NCBI RefSeq assembly: GCF_020885975.1
Contig: NZ_AP025183.1
Coordinates: 992,001 to 1,056,000 of the forward strand
Direction: 5' to 3'
Length of the DNA stretch: 64,000 nt
Origin: Flavobacterium ammonificans
Lineage (GTDB): Bacteria; Bacteroidota; Bacteroidia; Flavobacteriales; Flavobacteriaceae
The position numbers were made by a program, and so were the translations under genes. Shown here in pieces: positions 16,694 to 25,443 of this stretch; the stretch's first letter is position 1, and each line of letters opens with the position of its first letter. The notes beneath the pieces were generated by a model. The model was not told the DNA's origin and ran no database searches. It saw only the letters and a program-made list of their open reading frames with translations.

Positions 16694-19444
16694 ATGAAAA
16701 AAATAATTCTGTTTATCATATTGTTAGTAATGCCTTTCGTTTATGGTCAGAATGTGCGTTTTGAAGGGATTGTTCTCGATTCTGAAAAAGCGCCACTCGA
16801 AATGGCTAATGTTATGGCAGTCAATCAAACGTCTAAAGCGATGGATGCCTATGCCATTACTAGTGATAAAGGGAAGTTTGTTTTGAATCTAAAATCGAAT
16901 ACGTCCTACATTGTAAAGCTGAGTTATATTGGAATGCAAAACAAAGAAATTTCAGTGACTACAAAATCAGAAAATATAGTTCAGAATATCACAATGGATT
17001 CTGGCGGAATTGAATTGGCAGGTGTTGAAATTGTTCGTGAAATGCCTGTTTCTATCAAAGGCGATACTATTGTGTACAACACAGATTCATTCAAAACTGG
17101 GGAAGAACGAAAATTAGAAGACGTCTTTAAAAAACTGCCTGGATTTGAAGTGTCGTCAGATGGACAAATTCAAGTAGAAGGGAAACAAGTAAGAAAACTT
17201 TTTGTTGACGGAAAGCCATTTATGGAAGGCGACACAAAATTGGGTTCTAAAAACATCCCTTCTGATGCGGTAGATAAAGTACAAGTGATGCGTAATTTCA
17301 ATGAAGTTTCTCAAATGAAAGGGATTGAAAATAATAATGACGATATCGCAATTAATATTAAACTGAAAAAAGAAAAAGATAAATTTTGGTTTGGAGATAT
17401 AAGTGCTGGTGCAGCTAATGATAGAGGATATATTGTTAATCCAAAATTATTTTATTATTCTCCAAAAACGAGTGTCAATACTATTGTTAACTTGAATAAT
17501 ATTGGCGAAGTTTCTTTAACATCCGCTGATTTTTTCAGAATAACAGGAGGAGCAAGAAATACTATCGGTAGAAACGGGACTTCATTGAATTTGAATCGAA
17601 ACTTCTTCGGTTTATCTGGCGGAGATAATGTGGCTAAAATGACGGATAAATTCGGGGCACTGAATTTGAATCATTCGTTTTCAAAAAAATGGTCGGTTTC
17701 AGGATTCGGAGCCTATTCTTCAACCTATAATCAGTCCATTACTAATTCAGAGCGCGGTATATTTCAGCCCAATACTACTCAAATCGCAACTCTTGAAAAT
17801 AGAAAAAATCAAACCGATTCAAAAAATATAGCCTTTATTTCTAAATTCGGATCCAAGTTCAAACCCAATGATAATTTTCAATTGGATTATGATGCCTTTT
17901 TAAGAAAAAATGGGCAACAAGAAGACAACGTTAACCAAACGAATTATACGTCATTTATTAATTCAATTCCAATTAATAGCTCGAATTCTATTTTTTCTTT
18001 TCAAGAACAAGACCCTATTTCATTCAATCAAAGTTTAAACTTGTTTTATACTCAAAATCCAAAAAGCACTTGGGTAGTTGAGATGCAACATCAGTATGAG
18101 GATGAAGATCCATTTTACAATCCTCAATTATCAGTAAATCCATATCAAAACTCAAATACATCAAACCCTAATGATCCTAGTTCTATTTTTGTTAGGGAAA
18201 GCACCTTAAATATAGAGCAATCCAGATTCGTTAAAACGAATAAGTTGGATGCTAAATTGGATTACTTCTATCAAATTACCAATAAAAGTATTTTGAACTT
18301 AACGGTGGGGAATACCAATGCTTTCCAATCGTATAACTCTAGTTTATTACAAATATTACAAGACAAGTCTGTCGTTGAAATAGACAATGCATTATATAGT
18401 AATCAAGTTCGTTATTCATTTAACGACGCATTCTTAGGAGTTCACTACAAGTTTATGTTAGGAAAGTTTACCTTTAATCCTGGGATATCATACCATCAAT
18501 ACCGTACCAATAACACCCAATTTAACAGACCGTTTCAATTGAATTTCAATCGATTTTTACCAGATGTATTTGCGAGATGGGATATGAAAAAATCAGAAAA
18601 CATTACCTATAATTACAGCGTTAAAAACGGCTTTAACGATATTAACTCTTTGGTTGAAGGATATGTTTTTACTAATTTTAATAGTATAGCAAGAGGAAAT
18701 TCAGGATTAGAAAATTCATTAATTACCTCACACCGATTGAATTACTCTAAATACAATTTGTATAATTTCACTACAATTTTTGGAAATATATCCTATACAA
18801 CTACTAAAAATCCTGTTGTCAATGGAATTTTATTCCAAGGGATTTATTCTACTTCTGATCGATTGAATTTAGATGCTGAAAATGAAAATTTGAATAGTAC
18901 TCTTTTTTATTCTAAAAGTTTTAAAAAATATTACAAGATATCTGGTGGAGTAAATGCCAGTTGGAATAGAAATTTTGTCCTTAATAGAGCTATTATTGGC
19001 GGAGCCGTTAAAGAATTTATCCAAGGAATTGAAAATATTAATCACGGGTACAATCTAACGTTGGGGACTCAATTCAAGAAGCTTCCAAATATTGATTTAG
19101 GGTATAGAATCAATTTTTCTGAGCAAGCAAATAATGCATTTACCACTCAGAGTCCAAATGTGAAATTGAATTATTATTTCTTAGAAGGAATGAATATCAA
19201 TTGGGATTATTCGTTCAACCGATTTAGAAATGAAACTTCTGGGTTAACCAATGATTTTAAAATTATGGCAGCAAGTATCAATTATGCTAAAAAAGATGCC
19301 AAATTGGAATACAGAATTCAAGCGAATAATTTATTGAATACCAAGTCAAGGTTGAATAACTCGTTTAGCGTGAATGGATACAATGCCAATGAGACGATTA
19401 TCCTCCCTAGGTTTGTTACATTCGTATTGAAATACAACATATAA
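16694..19444 (+). CDS. TonB-receptor-like outer-membrane beta-barrel protein
   Basis: A 916-residue protein from the ATG at 16694 (MKKIILFIILLV); the frame also opens at a TTG three codons upstream, but the ATG gives a clean signal peptide ending VYGQ. Residues about 22-95 form a carboxypeptidase-regulatory-like sandwich, then a plug-like domain (GDTIVYNTDSFKTGEERKLE, KLPGFEV, VRKLFVDGKPFMEGD, VDKVQVMRNF), then a barrel with repeated aromatic strands to the C-terminal FVTFVLKYNI. It resembles the outer-membrane beta-barrel/TonB-dependent receptor class lacking a clear TonB box. It is co-directional with and 33 bases from the GLPGLI gene. Ligand unknown. Confidence 0.85.
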   Translation: MKKIILFIILLVMPFVYGQNVRFEGIVLDSEKAPLEMANVMAVNQTSKAMDAYAITSDKGKFVLNLKSNTSYIVKLSYIGMQNKEISVTTKSENIVQNITMDSGGIELAGVEIVREMPVSIKGDTIVYNTDSFKTGEERKLEDVFKKLPGFEVSSDGQIQVEGKQVRKLFVDGKPFMEGDTKLGSKNIPSDAVDKVQVMRNFNEVSQMKGIENNNDDIAINIKLKKEKDKFWFGDISAGAANDRGYIVNPKLFYYSPKTSVNTIVNLNNIGEVSLTSADFFRITGGARNTIGRNGTSLNLNRNFFGLSGGDNVAKMTDKFGALNLNHSFSKKWSVSGFGAYSSTYNQSITNSERGIFQPNTTQIATLENRKNQTDSKNIAFISKFGSKFKPNDNFQLDYDAFLRKNGQQEDNVNQTNYTSFINSIPINSSNSIFSFQEQDPISFNQSLNLFYTQNPKSTWVVEMQHQYEDEDPFYNPQLSVNPYQNSNTSNPNDPSSIFVRESTLNIEQSRFVKTNKLDAKLDYFYQITNKSILNLTVGNTNAFQSYNSSLLQILQDKSVVEIDNALYSNQVRYSFNDAFLGVHYKFMLGKFTFNPGISYHQYRTNNTQFNRPFQLNFNRFLPDVFARWDMKKSENITYNYSVKNGFNDINSLVEGYVFTNFNSIARGNSGLENSLITSHRLNYSKYNLYNFTTIFGNISYTTTKNPVVNGILFQGIYSTSDRLNLDAENENLNSTLFYSKSFKKYYKISGGVNASWNRNFVLNRAIIGGAVKEFIQGIENINHGYNLTLGTQFKKLPNIDLGYRINFSEQANNAFTTQSPNVKLNYYFLEGMNINWDYSFNRFRNETSGLTNDFKIMAASINYAKKDAKLEYRIQANNLLNTKSRLNNSFSVNGYNANETIILPRFVTFVLKYNI

Positions 19445-19447
19445 AAA

Positions 19448-19490
19448 AAAACGAGTTTTCTTAATATTAAGAAAACTCGTTTTATATTTT
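19448..19490. terminator. Bidirectional terminator between the barrel gene and metK
   Basis: A perfect 18-bp-arm palindrome (19448-19483, AAAACGAGTTTTCTTAAT and its complement, no loop spacer) lies between convergent stop codons; the outer A/T runs give U tracts in both directions. Confidence 0.88.
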
Positions 19491-19503
19491 TGGATAAAAA
19501 GAT

Positions 19504-20754
19504 TTACAATTTAAAAGCTGTTTTTACAGCATCTACAAAATCTAATTTTTCCCAAGTAAATAAATCTACAGTAACAGTTTTAGTTAATCCGCCAGGAGCA
19601 GAGAAAGTTTTAGTAACCGTTTCAGGAGTACGTCCCATGTGTCCGTAAGCAGCTGTTTCACTATAGATAGGATTTCTTAATTTCAAACGTTGCTCAATAA
19701 AGTACGGACGCATATCAAAAATACCTTCCACTACTTTACTAATTTCTCCGTCAGTCAAATTTACTTTAGAAGTTCCGTAAGTGTTTACGTTGATTGATGT
19801 TGGTTTTGCCACACCAATAGCGTACGATACTTGCACCAAAACTTCGTCACATAATCCTGCTGCTACTAAATTTTTAGCAATATGACGGGTTGCATAGGCT
19901 GCAGAACGGTCAACTTTAGATGGATCTTTTCCGGAGAATGCCCCACCACCGTGAGCACCTTTTCCACCATAGGTATCAACAATGATTTTTCTTCCTGTCA
20001 AACCAGTATCTCCGTGAGGTCCTCCTATAACGAATTTTCCTGTTGGGTTGATATGATAGGTAATATTATCATTGAATAAATGGGCATATTGTGGGTATTT
20101 CGCTTTAATACGTGGAATCAAAATACTAACCAAGTCTGATTTGATTTTAGCTAACATTTTAGCTTCTTCATCAAAATCGTCGTGCTGTGTAGAGATTACA
20201 ATCGCATCAATACGAACTGGTTTGTTGTCATCTGAATATTCAAGAGTTACTTGAGATTTAGCATCAGGGCGCAAGTATTTGATTTCGTTGTTTTCTCTTC
20301 TCAAGTTAGCCAACTCAATCAAAATTGCGTGAGATAAATCCAATGCCAAAGGCATGTAGTTTTCAGTCTCATTGGTAGCATAACCAAACATCATTCCTTG
20401 GTCACCTGCTCCTTGTTCTTCTTTACTGGCTCTATCAACTCCTTGATTGATATCAGCTGATTGTTCGTGAATAGCTGAAAGAATACCGCAAGAATTTGCT
20501 TCAAACATATACTCACTTTTAGTGTAACCAATTTTCTTGATCACATCACGAGCAATTTGTTGTACATCTAAGTAGGTATTGGATTTAACTTCTCCAGCCA
20601 AGATCACCTGACCAGTAGTTACCAAAGTTTCACAAGCTACTTTTGAATCGGCATCAAATGCCAAAAAATTATCGATTAATGCATCGGAGATTTGATCAGC
20701 TATTTTATCTGGATGTCCTTCACTCACAGATTCTGACGTAAATAAATAAGCCAT
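19504..20754 (-). CDS. metK: S-adenosylmethionine synthetase
   Basis: A 416-residue methionine adenosyltransferase that makes SAM from methionine and ATP. Family signatures visible are [18 protein letters not shown] near the N-terminus, [15 protein letters not shown] (around 117-131) and [19 protein letters not shown] (around 265-283). Its leader RNA carries a SAM-II-like aptamer, giving product feedback on expression, and it is transcribed divergently from the SAM-I-controlled metX genes. It converges on the TonB-like barrel gene across a palindromic terminator. Confidence 0.97.
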   Translation of the reverse strand: MAYLFTSESVSEGHPDKIADQISDALIDNFLAFDADSKVACETLVTTGQVILAGEVKSNTYLDVQQIARDVIKKIGYTKSEYMFEANSCGILSAIHEQSADINQGVDRASKEEQGAGDQGMMFGYATNETENYMPLALDLSHAILIELANLRRENNEIKYLRPDAKSQVTLEYSDDNKPVRIDAIVISTQHDDFDEEAKMLAKIKSDLVSILIPRIKAKYPQYAHLFNDNITYHINPTGKFVIGGPHGDTGLTGRKIIVDTYGGKGAHGGGAFSGKDPSKVDRSAAYATRHIAKNLVAAGLCDEVLVQVSYAIGVAKPTSINVNTYGTSKVNLTDGEISKVVEGIFDMRPYFIEQRLKLRNPIYSETAAYGHMGRTPETVTKTFSAPGGLTKTVTVDLFTWEKLDFVDAVKTAFKL

Positions 20755-20805
20755 AATAATTTAATTTTATTTAAAATTAAGCGAGGAAAAAAGGGTGTTG
20801 CCACG

Positions 20806-20880
20806 AAATGCTAAAGGGAAGTTCCTGCTTTAGCATTTTTTAACGAGGTTGCAATCAGTTCAAATTTTTCCTCTGAAATT
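20806..20880 (-). promoter_or_regulatory. SAM-II-like riboswitch upstream of metK
   Basis: Read on the minus strand, GAGG (20873-20870) and CCTC (20848-20845) make a short P1; the loop ends TTGCAA directly before the P1 3' strand, followed by CGTTAAAAAATGCTAAAG. The blocks UUGCA, CGUUAAA and GCUAAAG in this order are those I know from the SAM-II (metA-type) aptamer pseudoknot. The conserved GCTAAAG also sits in a perfect 11-bp hairpin, AAATGCTAAAG (20838-20828) with CTTTAGCATTT (20816-20806), which could compete with ligand-bound folding and act as expression platform. Gene context (metK) agrees. Class assignment is from remembered consensus and would need a covariance-model search. Confidence 0.75.
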
Positions 20881-20886
20881 AGAGTG

Positions 20887-20915
20887 CAAAGTTATAAAAC
20901 GATTTTGATTTCCAA
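20887..20915 (-). promoter_or_regulatory. Promoter of metK
   Basis: On the minus strand TTG (20915-20913), an 18-base spacer and TAACTTTG (20894-20887) match the Bacteroidota promoter consensus and place the RNA start just before the SAM-II-like aptamer. Confidence 0.75.
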
Positions 20916-21161
20916 ATTAAACTTTGTCTTTTTTTTAAAATTTATATGGTTTAACTAATATGAAATAAAAAAAATGAGTTCATTTTCAATTTTCTTTCGT
21001 TTTGATGAATTCATAATAAAACGATTTGATTCTGTTGTAAAGTTGTGTTATAGGTGTAAGATTGATTCTTACAAATGAAAAATAACTAAAATTTTCACAG
21101 TTGGCAGGAGAAACATTACTGCAATCAGAGCAATCTTAGGTTGAATATAAGTCGGCGAGAT

Positions 21162-21192
21162 TTGTTTTTTTAATAATTATGACGTTAATTTG
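21162..21192 (+). promoter_or_regulatory. Promoter of the SAM-I/metX transcript
   Basis: TTG at 21162-21164, 20-base spacer, then TTAATTTG at 21185-21192 (one mismatch to TAnnTTTG), 30 bases before the aptamer P1. Confidence 0.55.
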
Positions 21193-21222
21193 CAATTCAA
21201 AGTTCAAATAAACGTATTGAAA

Positions 21223-21327
21223 TGTTATAAAGAAAGGTAGAGGGATTAGACCCAGTGAAGCCTTAGCAACCCTTCGGTAAATCGAAGAAGGTGCTGCATT
21301 CTACCACAGTAATGTGGAAAGATAACA
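21223..21327 (+). promoter_or_regulatory. SAM-I riboswitch (S-box) upstream of metX
   Basis: All four helices of the SAM-I aptamer can be drawn. P1 is TGTTAT (21223-21228) with ATAACA (21322-21327). P2 is GGTAGA with TCTACC around the core AGGGATTAGACCC and GTGAAGCCTTAGCAACC. P3 is CTTCG with CGAAG, followed by AAGGTGCTGCATTC. P4 is CCACA-GTAA-TGTGG. The core blocks match the S-box consensus (GAnGCCnnnGCAACC and GGTGCTAATTCC-like). Downstream, TCTAG (21338-21342) and CTAGA (21350-21354) followed by a T-rich tract could be a weak terminator acting as expression platform. It controls the metX-thrA gene set. Confidence 0.93.
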
Positions 21328-21399
21328 CGAGATTTTTTCTAGTTTACTTCTAGATTTTCTTTCTAATATTTCCAGCACAAATCAATATTTACAACCGAT

Positions 21400-22368
21400 T
21401 TGACATTGGAAAATAAATTCAACCAAATACAAACACATAATTTCACCACAGAAAGTGGTGAACATTATCCTATAATCAATTTAAGTTACCAAGTTTTTGG
21501 ACCTCAATTGAATACAGCACCCATTGTTTTGGTCAATCACGCCTTGACGGGAAATTCTCAAGTTATTGGAGAACAAGGTTGGTGGAATGATCTTATTGGC
21601 GAAAGCAAAACCATTGACACATTGAAATACACCGTTTTGGCATTCAATGTTCCTGGTAACGGATATGATGGCTTCCTGATAGAAAATTACAAAGATTTCA
21701 ATGCAAGAGATGTTGCACGGTTATTTAACCAAGGAATTAAAAACTTGCAAATTAAGCAGTTGTTTGCGATAATTGGAGGTTCTGTTGGTGGCGGAATTGC
21801 TTGGGAAATGGCAGCTTTAGAACCTAAAATTACCCAACATTTAATTCCGATTGCAACCGATTGGAAATCGACAGATTGGTTGATTGCGAATTGTTTTTTG
21901 CAAGAGCAAATTTTAGCCAATTCGTCAAAACCAATTGAAGACGCCCGCATTCACGCGATGTTGTGTTATAGAACGCCAGCCTCTTTTTCGGCTAAATTTC
22001 AACGGACACTAAATGAAGAATTGCAAGTGTATAATGTAGAAAGTTGGTTAGCGCATCACGGTAATAAGTTGCAAAAGCGTTTTCAGCTATCGGCATACAA
22101 AATGATGAACCAGTTATTAAAGACGATTGATATTACAAGAGGAAGAGATTCATTTGTATCAATAGCATCAACAATAGAAGCGCATATTCATATTATTGGG
22201 ATTGATTCTGATTTGTTTTTTACGGCAAATGAGAACCGTGCTACTTATGAAGAATTAAAAAAACACAAAGAAAATGTATCCTATCAAGAGATTGTTTCCA
22301 TTCACGGTCACGACGCTTTTTTGATAGAATACCAACAATTACATAATTTATTGGCTACCATTTTTTAG
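21400..22368 (+). CDS. metX: Homoserine O-acetyltransferase-like alpha/beta hydrolase
   Basis: A roughly 322-residue MetX-type alpha/beta hydrolase that activates homoserine for methionine synthesis. The nucleophile elbow GGSVGGGIAWEMA holds Ser128; the acid is probably Asp269 or Asp271 (GIDSDLFF) and the base His304 in HGHDAFLIEY, an arrangement typical of MetX. VLVNHALTGNS near residue 43 forms the oxyanion region. There is no ATG before residue 137; an in-frame stop at 21364 limits the start to the interval 21367-21406, where TTG at 21400 or 21406 is the only usual start codon. It lies directly downstream of a SAM-I riboswitch and 24 bases before thrA. It is somewhat shorter than proteobacterial MetX. 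Confidence 0.88.
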   Translation: MTLENKFNQIQTHNFTTESGEHYPIINLSYQVFGPQLNTAPIVLVNHALTGNSQVIGEQGWWNDLIGESKTIDTLKYTVLAFNVPGNGYDGFLIENYKDFNARDVARLFNQGIKNLQIKQLFAIIGGSVGGGIAWEMAALEPKITQHLIPIATDWKSTDWLIANCFLQEQILANSSKPIEDARIHAMLCYRTPASFSAKFQRTLNEELQVYNVESWLAHHGNKLQKRFQLSAYKMMNQLLKTIDITRGRDSFVSIASTIEAHIHIIGIDSDLFFTANENRATYEELKKHKENVSYQEIVSIHGHDAFLIEYQQLHNLLATIF

Positions 22369-22392
22369 TGGTATAACCAAAAATCAAATACT

Positions 22393-24804
22393 ATGAAGAT
22401 TTTAAAATTTGGAGGGAAATCATTATCCAATGGAGAAGGATTAGATAAAGTAGTTGCAATTATTTTAGACAAAGTGAACCAAGGCGAAAAAATAGCCGTG
22501 GTGGTTTCAGCACGTGGCAATGCCACTGATGAGTTGGAGGGAATATTGGATAGTGCTGCTAAAAATGAAAGTTATAAGATAATGTTGGACCAATTCAAAT
22601 TGGAACAGCAAAATGGTTTTATAGATGTTGATTTTTCAGAGGAATTTACTGTTCTTGAAAAATTATTTGAAGGTGTAAGCTTAATTGGAGACTATAGCAG
22701 CAAAATTAAAGACCAAATTTTGTCAATTGGCGAATTGCTTTCGGCAAAATTACTGACGGCTATTTTGGTTAATAATGGTGTAAATGCGCGTTTTGCAGAC
22801 AGTAGAGAATTAATTAAAACCGATTCGAAATTTGGCGATGCGCAACCAATTGAACAAGCTTCTAAGAAAAATGTAATTCAGTATTTCAAAGAAAATGAAG
22901 ATGCAGTGAATATTGTAACAGGCTTCATTGCTTCGAATGCTAAAAACGTAACGACTACTTTAGGAAGAAACGGAAGTAATTATACCGCTTCTTTGATTGC
23001 TAATTATTTGGATGCGGAAGAATTACAGAACTACACCCACGTAGACGGAATCTACACTGCAAATCCTGATTTAGTGCCTGACGCCAAGAAAATTGATTAT
23101 TTGACGTTTAACGAGGCGAATGAGTTGGCTAATTTTGGGGCTACCATTTTACACGCTAAAACGATTATTCCGTTATTGGAAAAAAATATTCCGCTTCGTA
23201 TTTTAAATACCTTCAATCACGAAAATAAAGGAACTTTAATTCGTTCTACAGCCAGTAAAGAAGGAATCAAAACACTTTCTGTTTTGGAAAATGTGGCTTT
23301 GGTAAATTTAGAAGGACGTGGATTGCTTGGAAAAACAGGCGTCGATGCCCGAATTTTTAAAGTCATGGGTGATAATGACATCAGTGTAAGTATTATTTCG
23401 CAAGGTTCTTCAGAGCGAGGAATTGGTTTAGTAGTTGATGCGGATAAAGCATCTTTAGCGATGATCCAGTTAGAGAAAGAATTTGAAAATGATTTCTATT
23501 CGAAAGATGTGAATAAAATTTCGGTAACGGATAATGTGTCGGTGATTTCTATCATTGGACAAGATTTAAGCACTTTTCACAAACCATATACCGCTTTGAT
23601 TAAGAACAAGATTGTTCCGATTTTGTTCAACAACACGGTTACGGGTAAAAACGTGAGTTTGGTAGTAAAAAAATCCGAATTGAATCGTGCCTTGAATGTA
23701 ATTCACGGAGAGATTTTTGGGGTTTCCAAAAAAATCAACATTGCCATTTTTGGACACGGATTAGTAGGCGGAACTTTGATTAATCAAATTTTGGAATCGG
23801 CTACTGCTATTGAAAAACGTAAAGATGTGAAGTTGAATATTTTTGCTATTGCCAATTCACAAAATGTACTTTTAAATAAGAATGGAGTAACACCCAATTG
23901 GAAAAACGAAATCCAAAACAAAGGAACTTTATATACTATTCAAGATGTAATTGATTATGCTAATGAGCATCATTTGGAAAACCTAATTGCAGTAGATAAT
24001 ACTGCTAGTGCTGAATTTGTTGAGAATTACATTCCGTTGATAGAAAGTAGTTTTGACTTAATTTCGTCTAATAAAGTAGCGAATACCTTGAGTTATAGTT
24101 TCTACAAAAAACTACGCAAAGTATTGGCAGACAATCAAAAAACCTATTTGTATGAAACCAATGTTGGTGCTGGTTTGCCATTGATTGATACGATTAAATT
24201 ATTGCACCTTTCAGGAGAAAATATCACTAAAATTAAAGGAGTGTTTTCAGGCACATTGAGTTATTTGTTCAATAATTTCTCAGCTAAAGATGTTCCGTTC
24301 AGCGACATCTTGAAAGAGGCGATTGATAACGGTTATACCGAACCCGATCCAAGAGAAGATTTATGTGGAAATGATGTGGGTAGAAAATTATTAATTTTAG
24401 CACGTGAATTGGATTTGCAAAACGAATTTGAAGAAATTGAAATTCAGAATTTAATTCCAGAACATTTGCGTGAAGGAAGCGCATCTGAATTTTTGACTAA
24501 ATTGAAAGAATTTGATGCGGTCTACGCCAAAATAAAAGCAGAACAACAACCGAATCACGTGTTGCGTTACATTGGCGAATTGTCAGGCGATTTGCAAAGT
24601 GACAAAGGAAATTTAGAAGTAAAATTAGTTTCAGTTCCATCAGATACGGCATTAGGCGGATTGAAAGGATCGGATTCATTCTTCGAAATATACACGGAAT
24701 CGTATGGCGATAGACCGATTGTAGTTCAAGGAGCAGGAGCAGGCTCGGCAGTAACTGCAAGAGGTGTTTTTGGAGATATTTTGAGATTGTCAGACAAAGG
24801 GTAA
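22393..24804 (+). CDS. thrA: Bifunctional aspartate kinase / homoserine dehydrogenase
   Basis: An 803-residue fusion. Residues 1 to about 285 are aspartate kinase (MKILKFGGKSLSNGEG; VTTTLGRNGSNYTA; FGATILHAKTIIPL), about 300-455 hold paired ACT domains for allosteric control (LSVLENVALVNLEG; VSIISQGSSERGIG), and about 460-803 are homoserine dehydrogenase (NAD(P) site IAIFGHGLVGGTLI, GVFSGTLSYLFN, GYTEPDPREDLCGNDVGRK in near form). It makes aspartyl phosphate and later reduces the semialdehyde to homoserine, the substrate of the neighbouring MetX. Its place behind a SAM-I riboswitch suggests this copy serves methionine rather than threonine. Confidence 0.95.
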   Translation: MKILKFGGKSLSNGEGLDKVVAIILDKVNQGEKIAVVVSARGNATDELEGILDSAAKNESYKIMLDQFKLEQQNGFIDVDFSEEFTVLEKLFEGVSLIGDYSSKIKDQILSIGELLSAKLLTAILVNNGVNARFADSRELIKTDSKFGDAQPIEQASKKNVIQYFKENEDAVNIVTGFIASNAKNVTTTLGRNGSNYTASLIANYLDAEELQNYTHVDGIYTANPDLVPDAKKIDYLTFNEANELANFGATILHAKTIIPLLEKNIPLRILNTFNHENKGTLIRSTASKEGIKTLSVLENVALVNLEGRGLLGKTGVDARIFKVMGDNDISVSIISQGSSERGIGLVVDADKASLAMIQLEKEFENDFYSKDVNKISVTDNVSVISIIGQDLSTFHKPYTALIKNKIVPILFNNTVTGKNVSLVVKKSELNRALNVIHGEIFGVSKKINIAIFGHGLVGGTLINQILESATAIEKRKDVKLNIFAIANSQNVLLNKNGVTPNWKNEIQNKGTLYTIQDVIDYANEHHLENLIAVDNTASAEFVENYIPLIESSFDLISSNKVANTLSYSFYKKLRKVLADNQKTYLYETNVGAGLPLIDTIKLLHLSGENITKIKGVFSGTLSYLFNNFSAKDVPFSDILKEAIDNGYTEPDPREDLCGNDVGRKLLILARELDLQNEFEEIEIQNLIPEHLREGSASEFLTKLKEFDAVYAKIKAEQQPNHVLRYIGELSGDLQSDKGNLEVKLVSVPSDTALGGLKGSDSFFEIYTESYGDRPIVVQGAGAGSAVTARGVFGDILRLSDKG

Positions 24805-24805
24805 A

Positions 24806-24992
24806 GCCCCCTAACCCCCAAAGGGGGAATGAACAAGGAGAAAATAGATATTAAAAATAGAATTAAGTAGGATTCGTCTTTTATTTAATGATTATAAAAG
24901 AGATTTTTAAATTTACACAGTACTAACTTAAAATACGACTTACCTCCAGTCTAAACTCCCTCCCATATGGGGAGGGTCGGGGAGGGGCTAAT
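24806..24992. repeat. GC-rich inverted-repeat intergenic element
   Basis: The thrA-osmC gap begins AGCCCCCTAACCCCCAAAGG (with a local C5/G5 hairpin) and ends in a second G/C-rich hairpin, CTCCCTCCC...GGGGAGGGTCGGGGAGGGGC, up to the osmC ATG. The two ends are roughly inverted copies (AGCCCC...; ...GGGGCT) around an AT-rich centre. The sharp GC contrast with the AT-rich surroundings suggests a dispersed intergenic element. It may also act as a terminator or processing site. Confidence 0.6.
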
Positions 24993-25424
24993 ATGAAAAT
25001 AACATTAGAAAGAGTAAATGATAACTTTCATTTTCAATTGAAAAATGATAGAGGGCATCTTGTCAATGTGGATGCGCGTCCAGAGTATGGAGGAAATGAT
25101 ATGGGACCAAGTCCAATGGAATTGGTATTGATGGGAGTAGCAGGATGTAGCGGAATCGATATGATTTCGATTTTGAAAAAACAACGTCAAGAAATAACTT
25201 CCTTTAAAGCTGAGGTAGAAGGAGAGCGCGTACCAGTAGGAGACGCTAGTCCATTTAAAACGATTCAGGTTGTTTTCTTTTTAGAAGGCCCAATCAACGA
25301 AGATAAAGCGGCTAGAGCGGCACAATTATCCTTTGAAAAATATTGCTCTGTTTCCAAAACTTTAGAACCTACAGCAACAATATTGTACAAAGTAGTATTG
25401 AATGGAGTGGAATTAGCGAATTAA
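24993..25424 (+). CDS. OsmC family protein
   Basis: A 143-residue OsmC/Ohr superfamily protein. Both redox cysteines are present: one in MGVAGCSGIDMISILKK (about residue 51) and one in EKYCSVSKTL (about 115). YhfA-type members of this length are thiol peroxidase-like proteins of unclear substrate. It stands between thrA and metZ in the methionine gene set, separated from thrA by a GC-rich repeat and 19 bases before metZ. A link to sulfur metabolism is suggested by position only. Confidence 0.88.
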   Translation: MKITLERVNDNFHFQLKNDRGHLVNVDARPEYGGNDMGPSPMELVLMGVAGCSGIDMISILKKQRQEITSFKAEVEGERVPVGDASPFKTIQVVFFLEGPINEDKAARAAQLSFEKYCSVSKTLEPTATILYKVVLNGVELAN

Positions 25425-25443
25425 AAAAATAAATACAACTACA

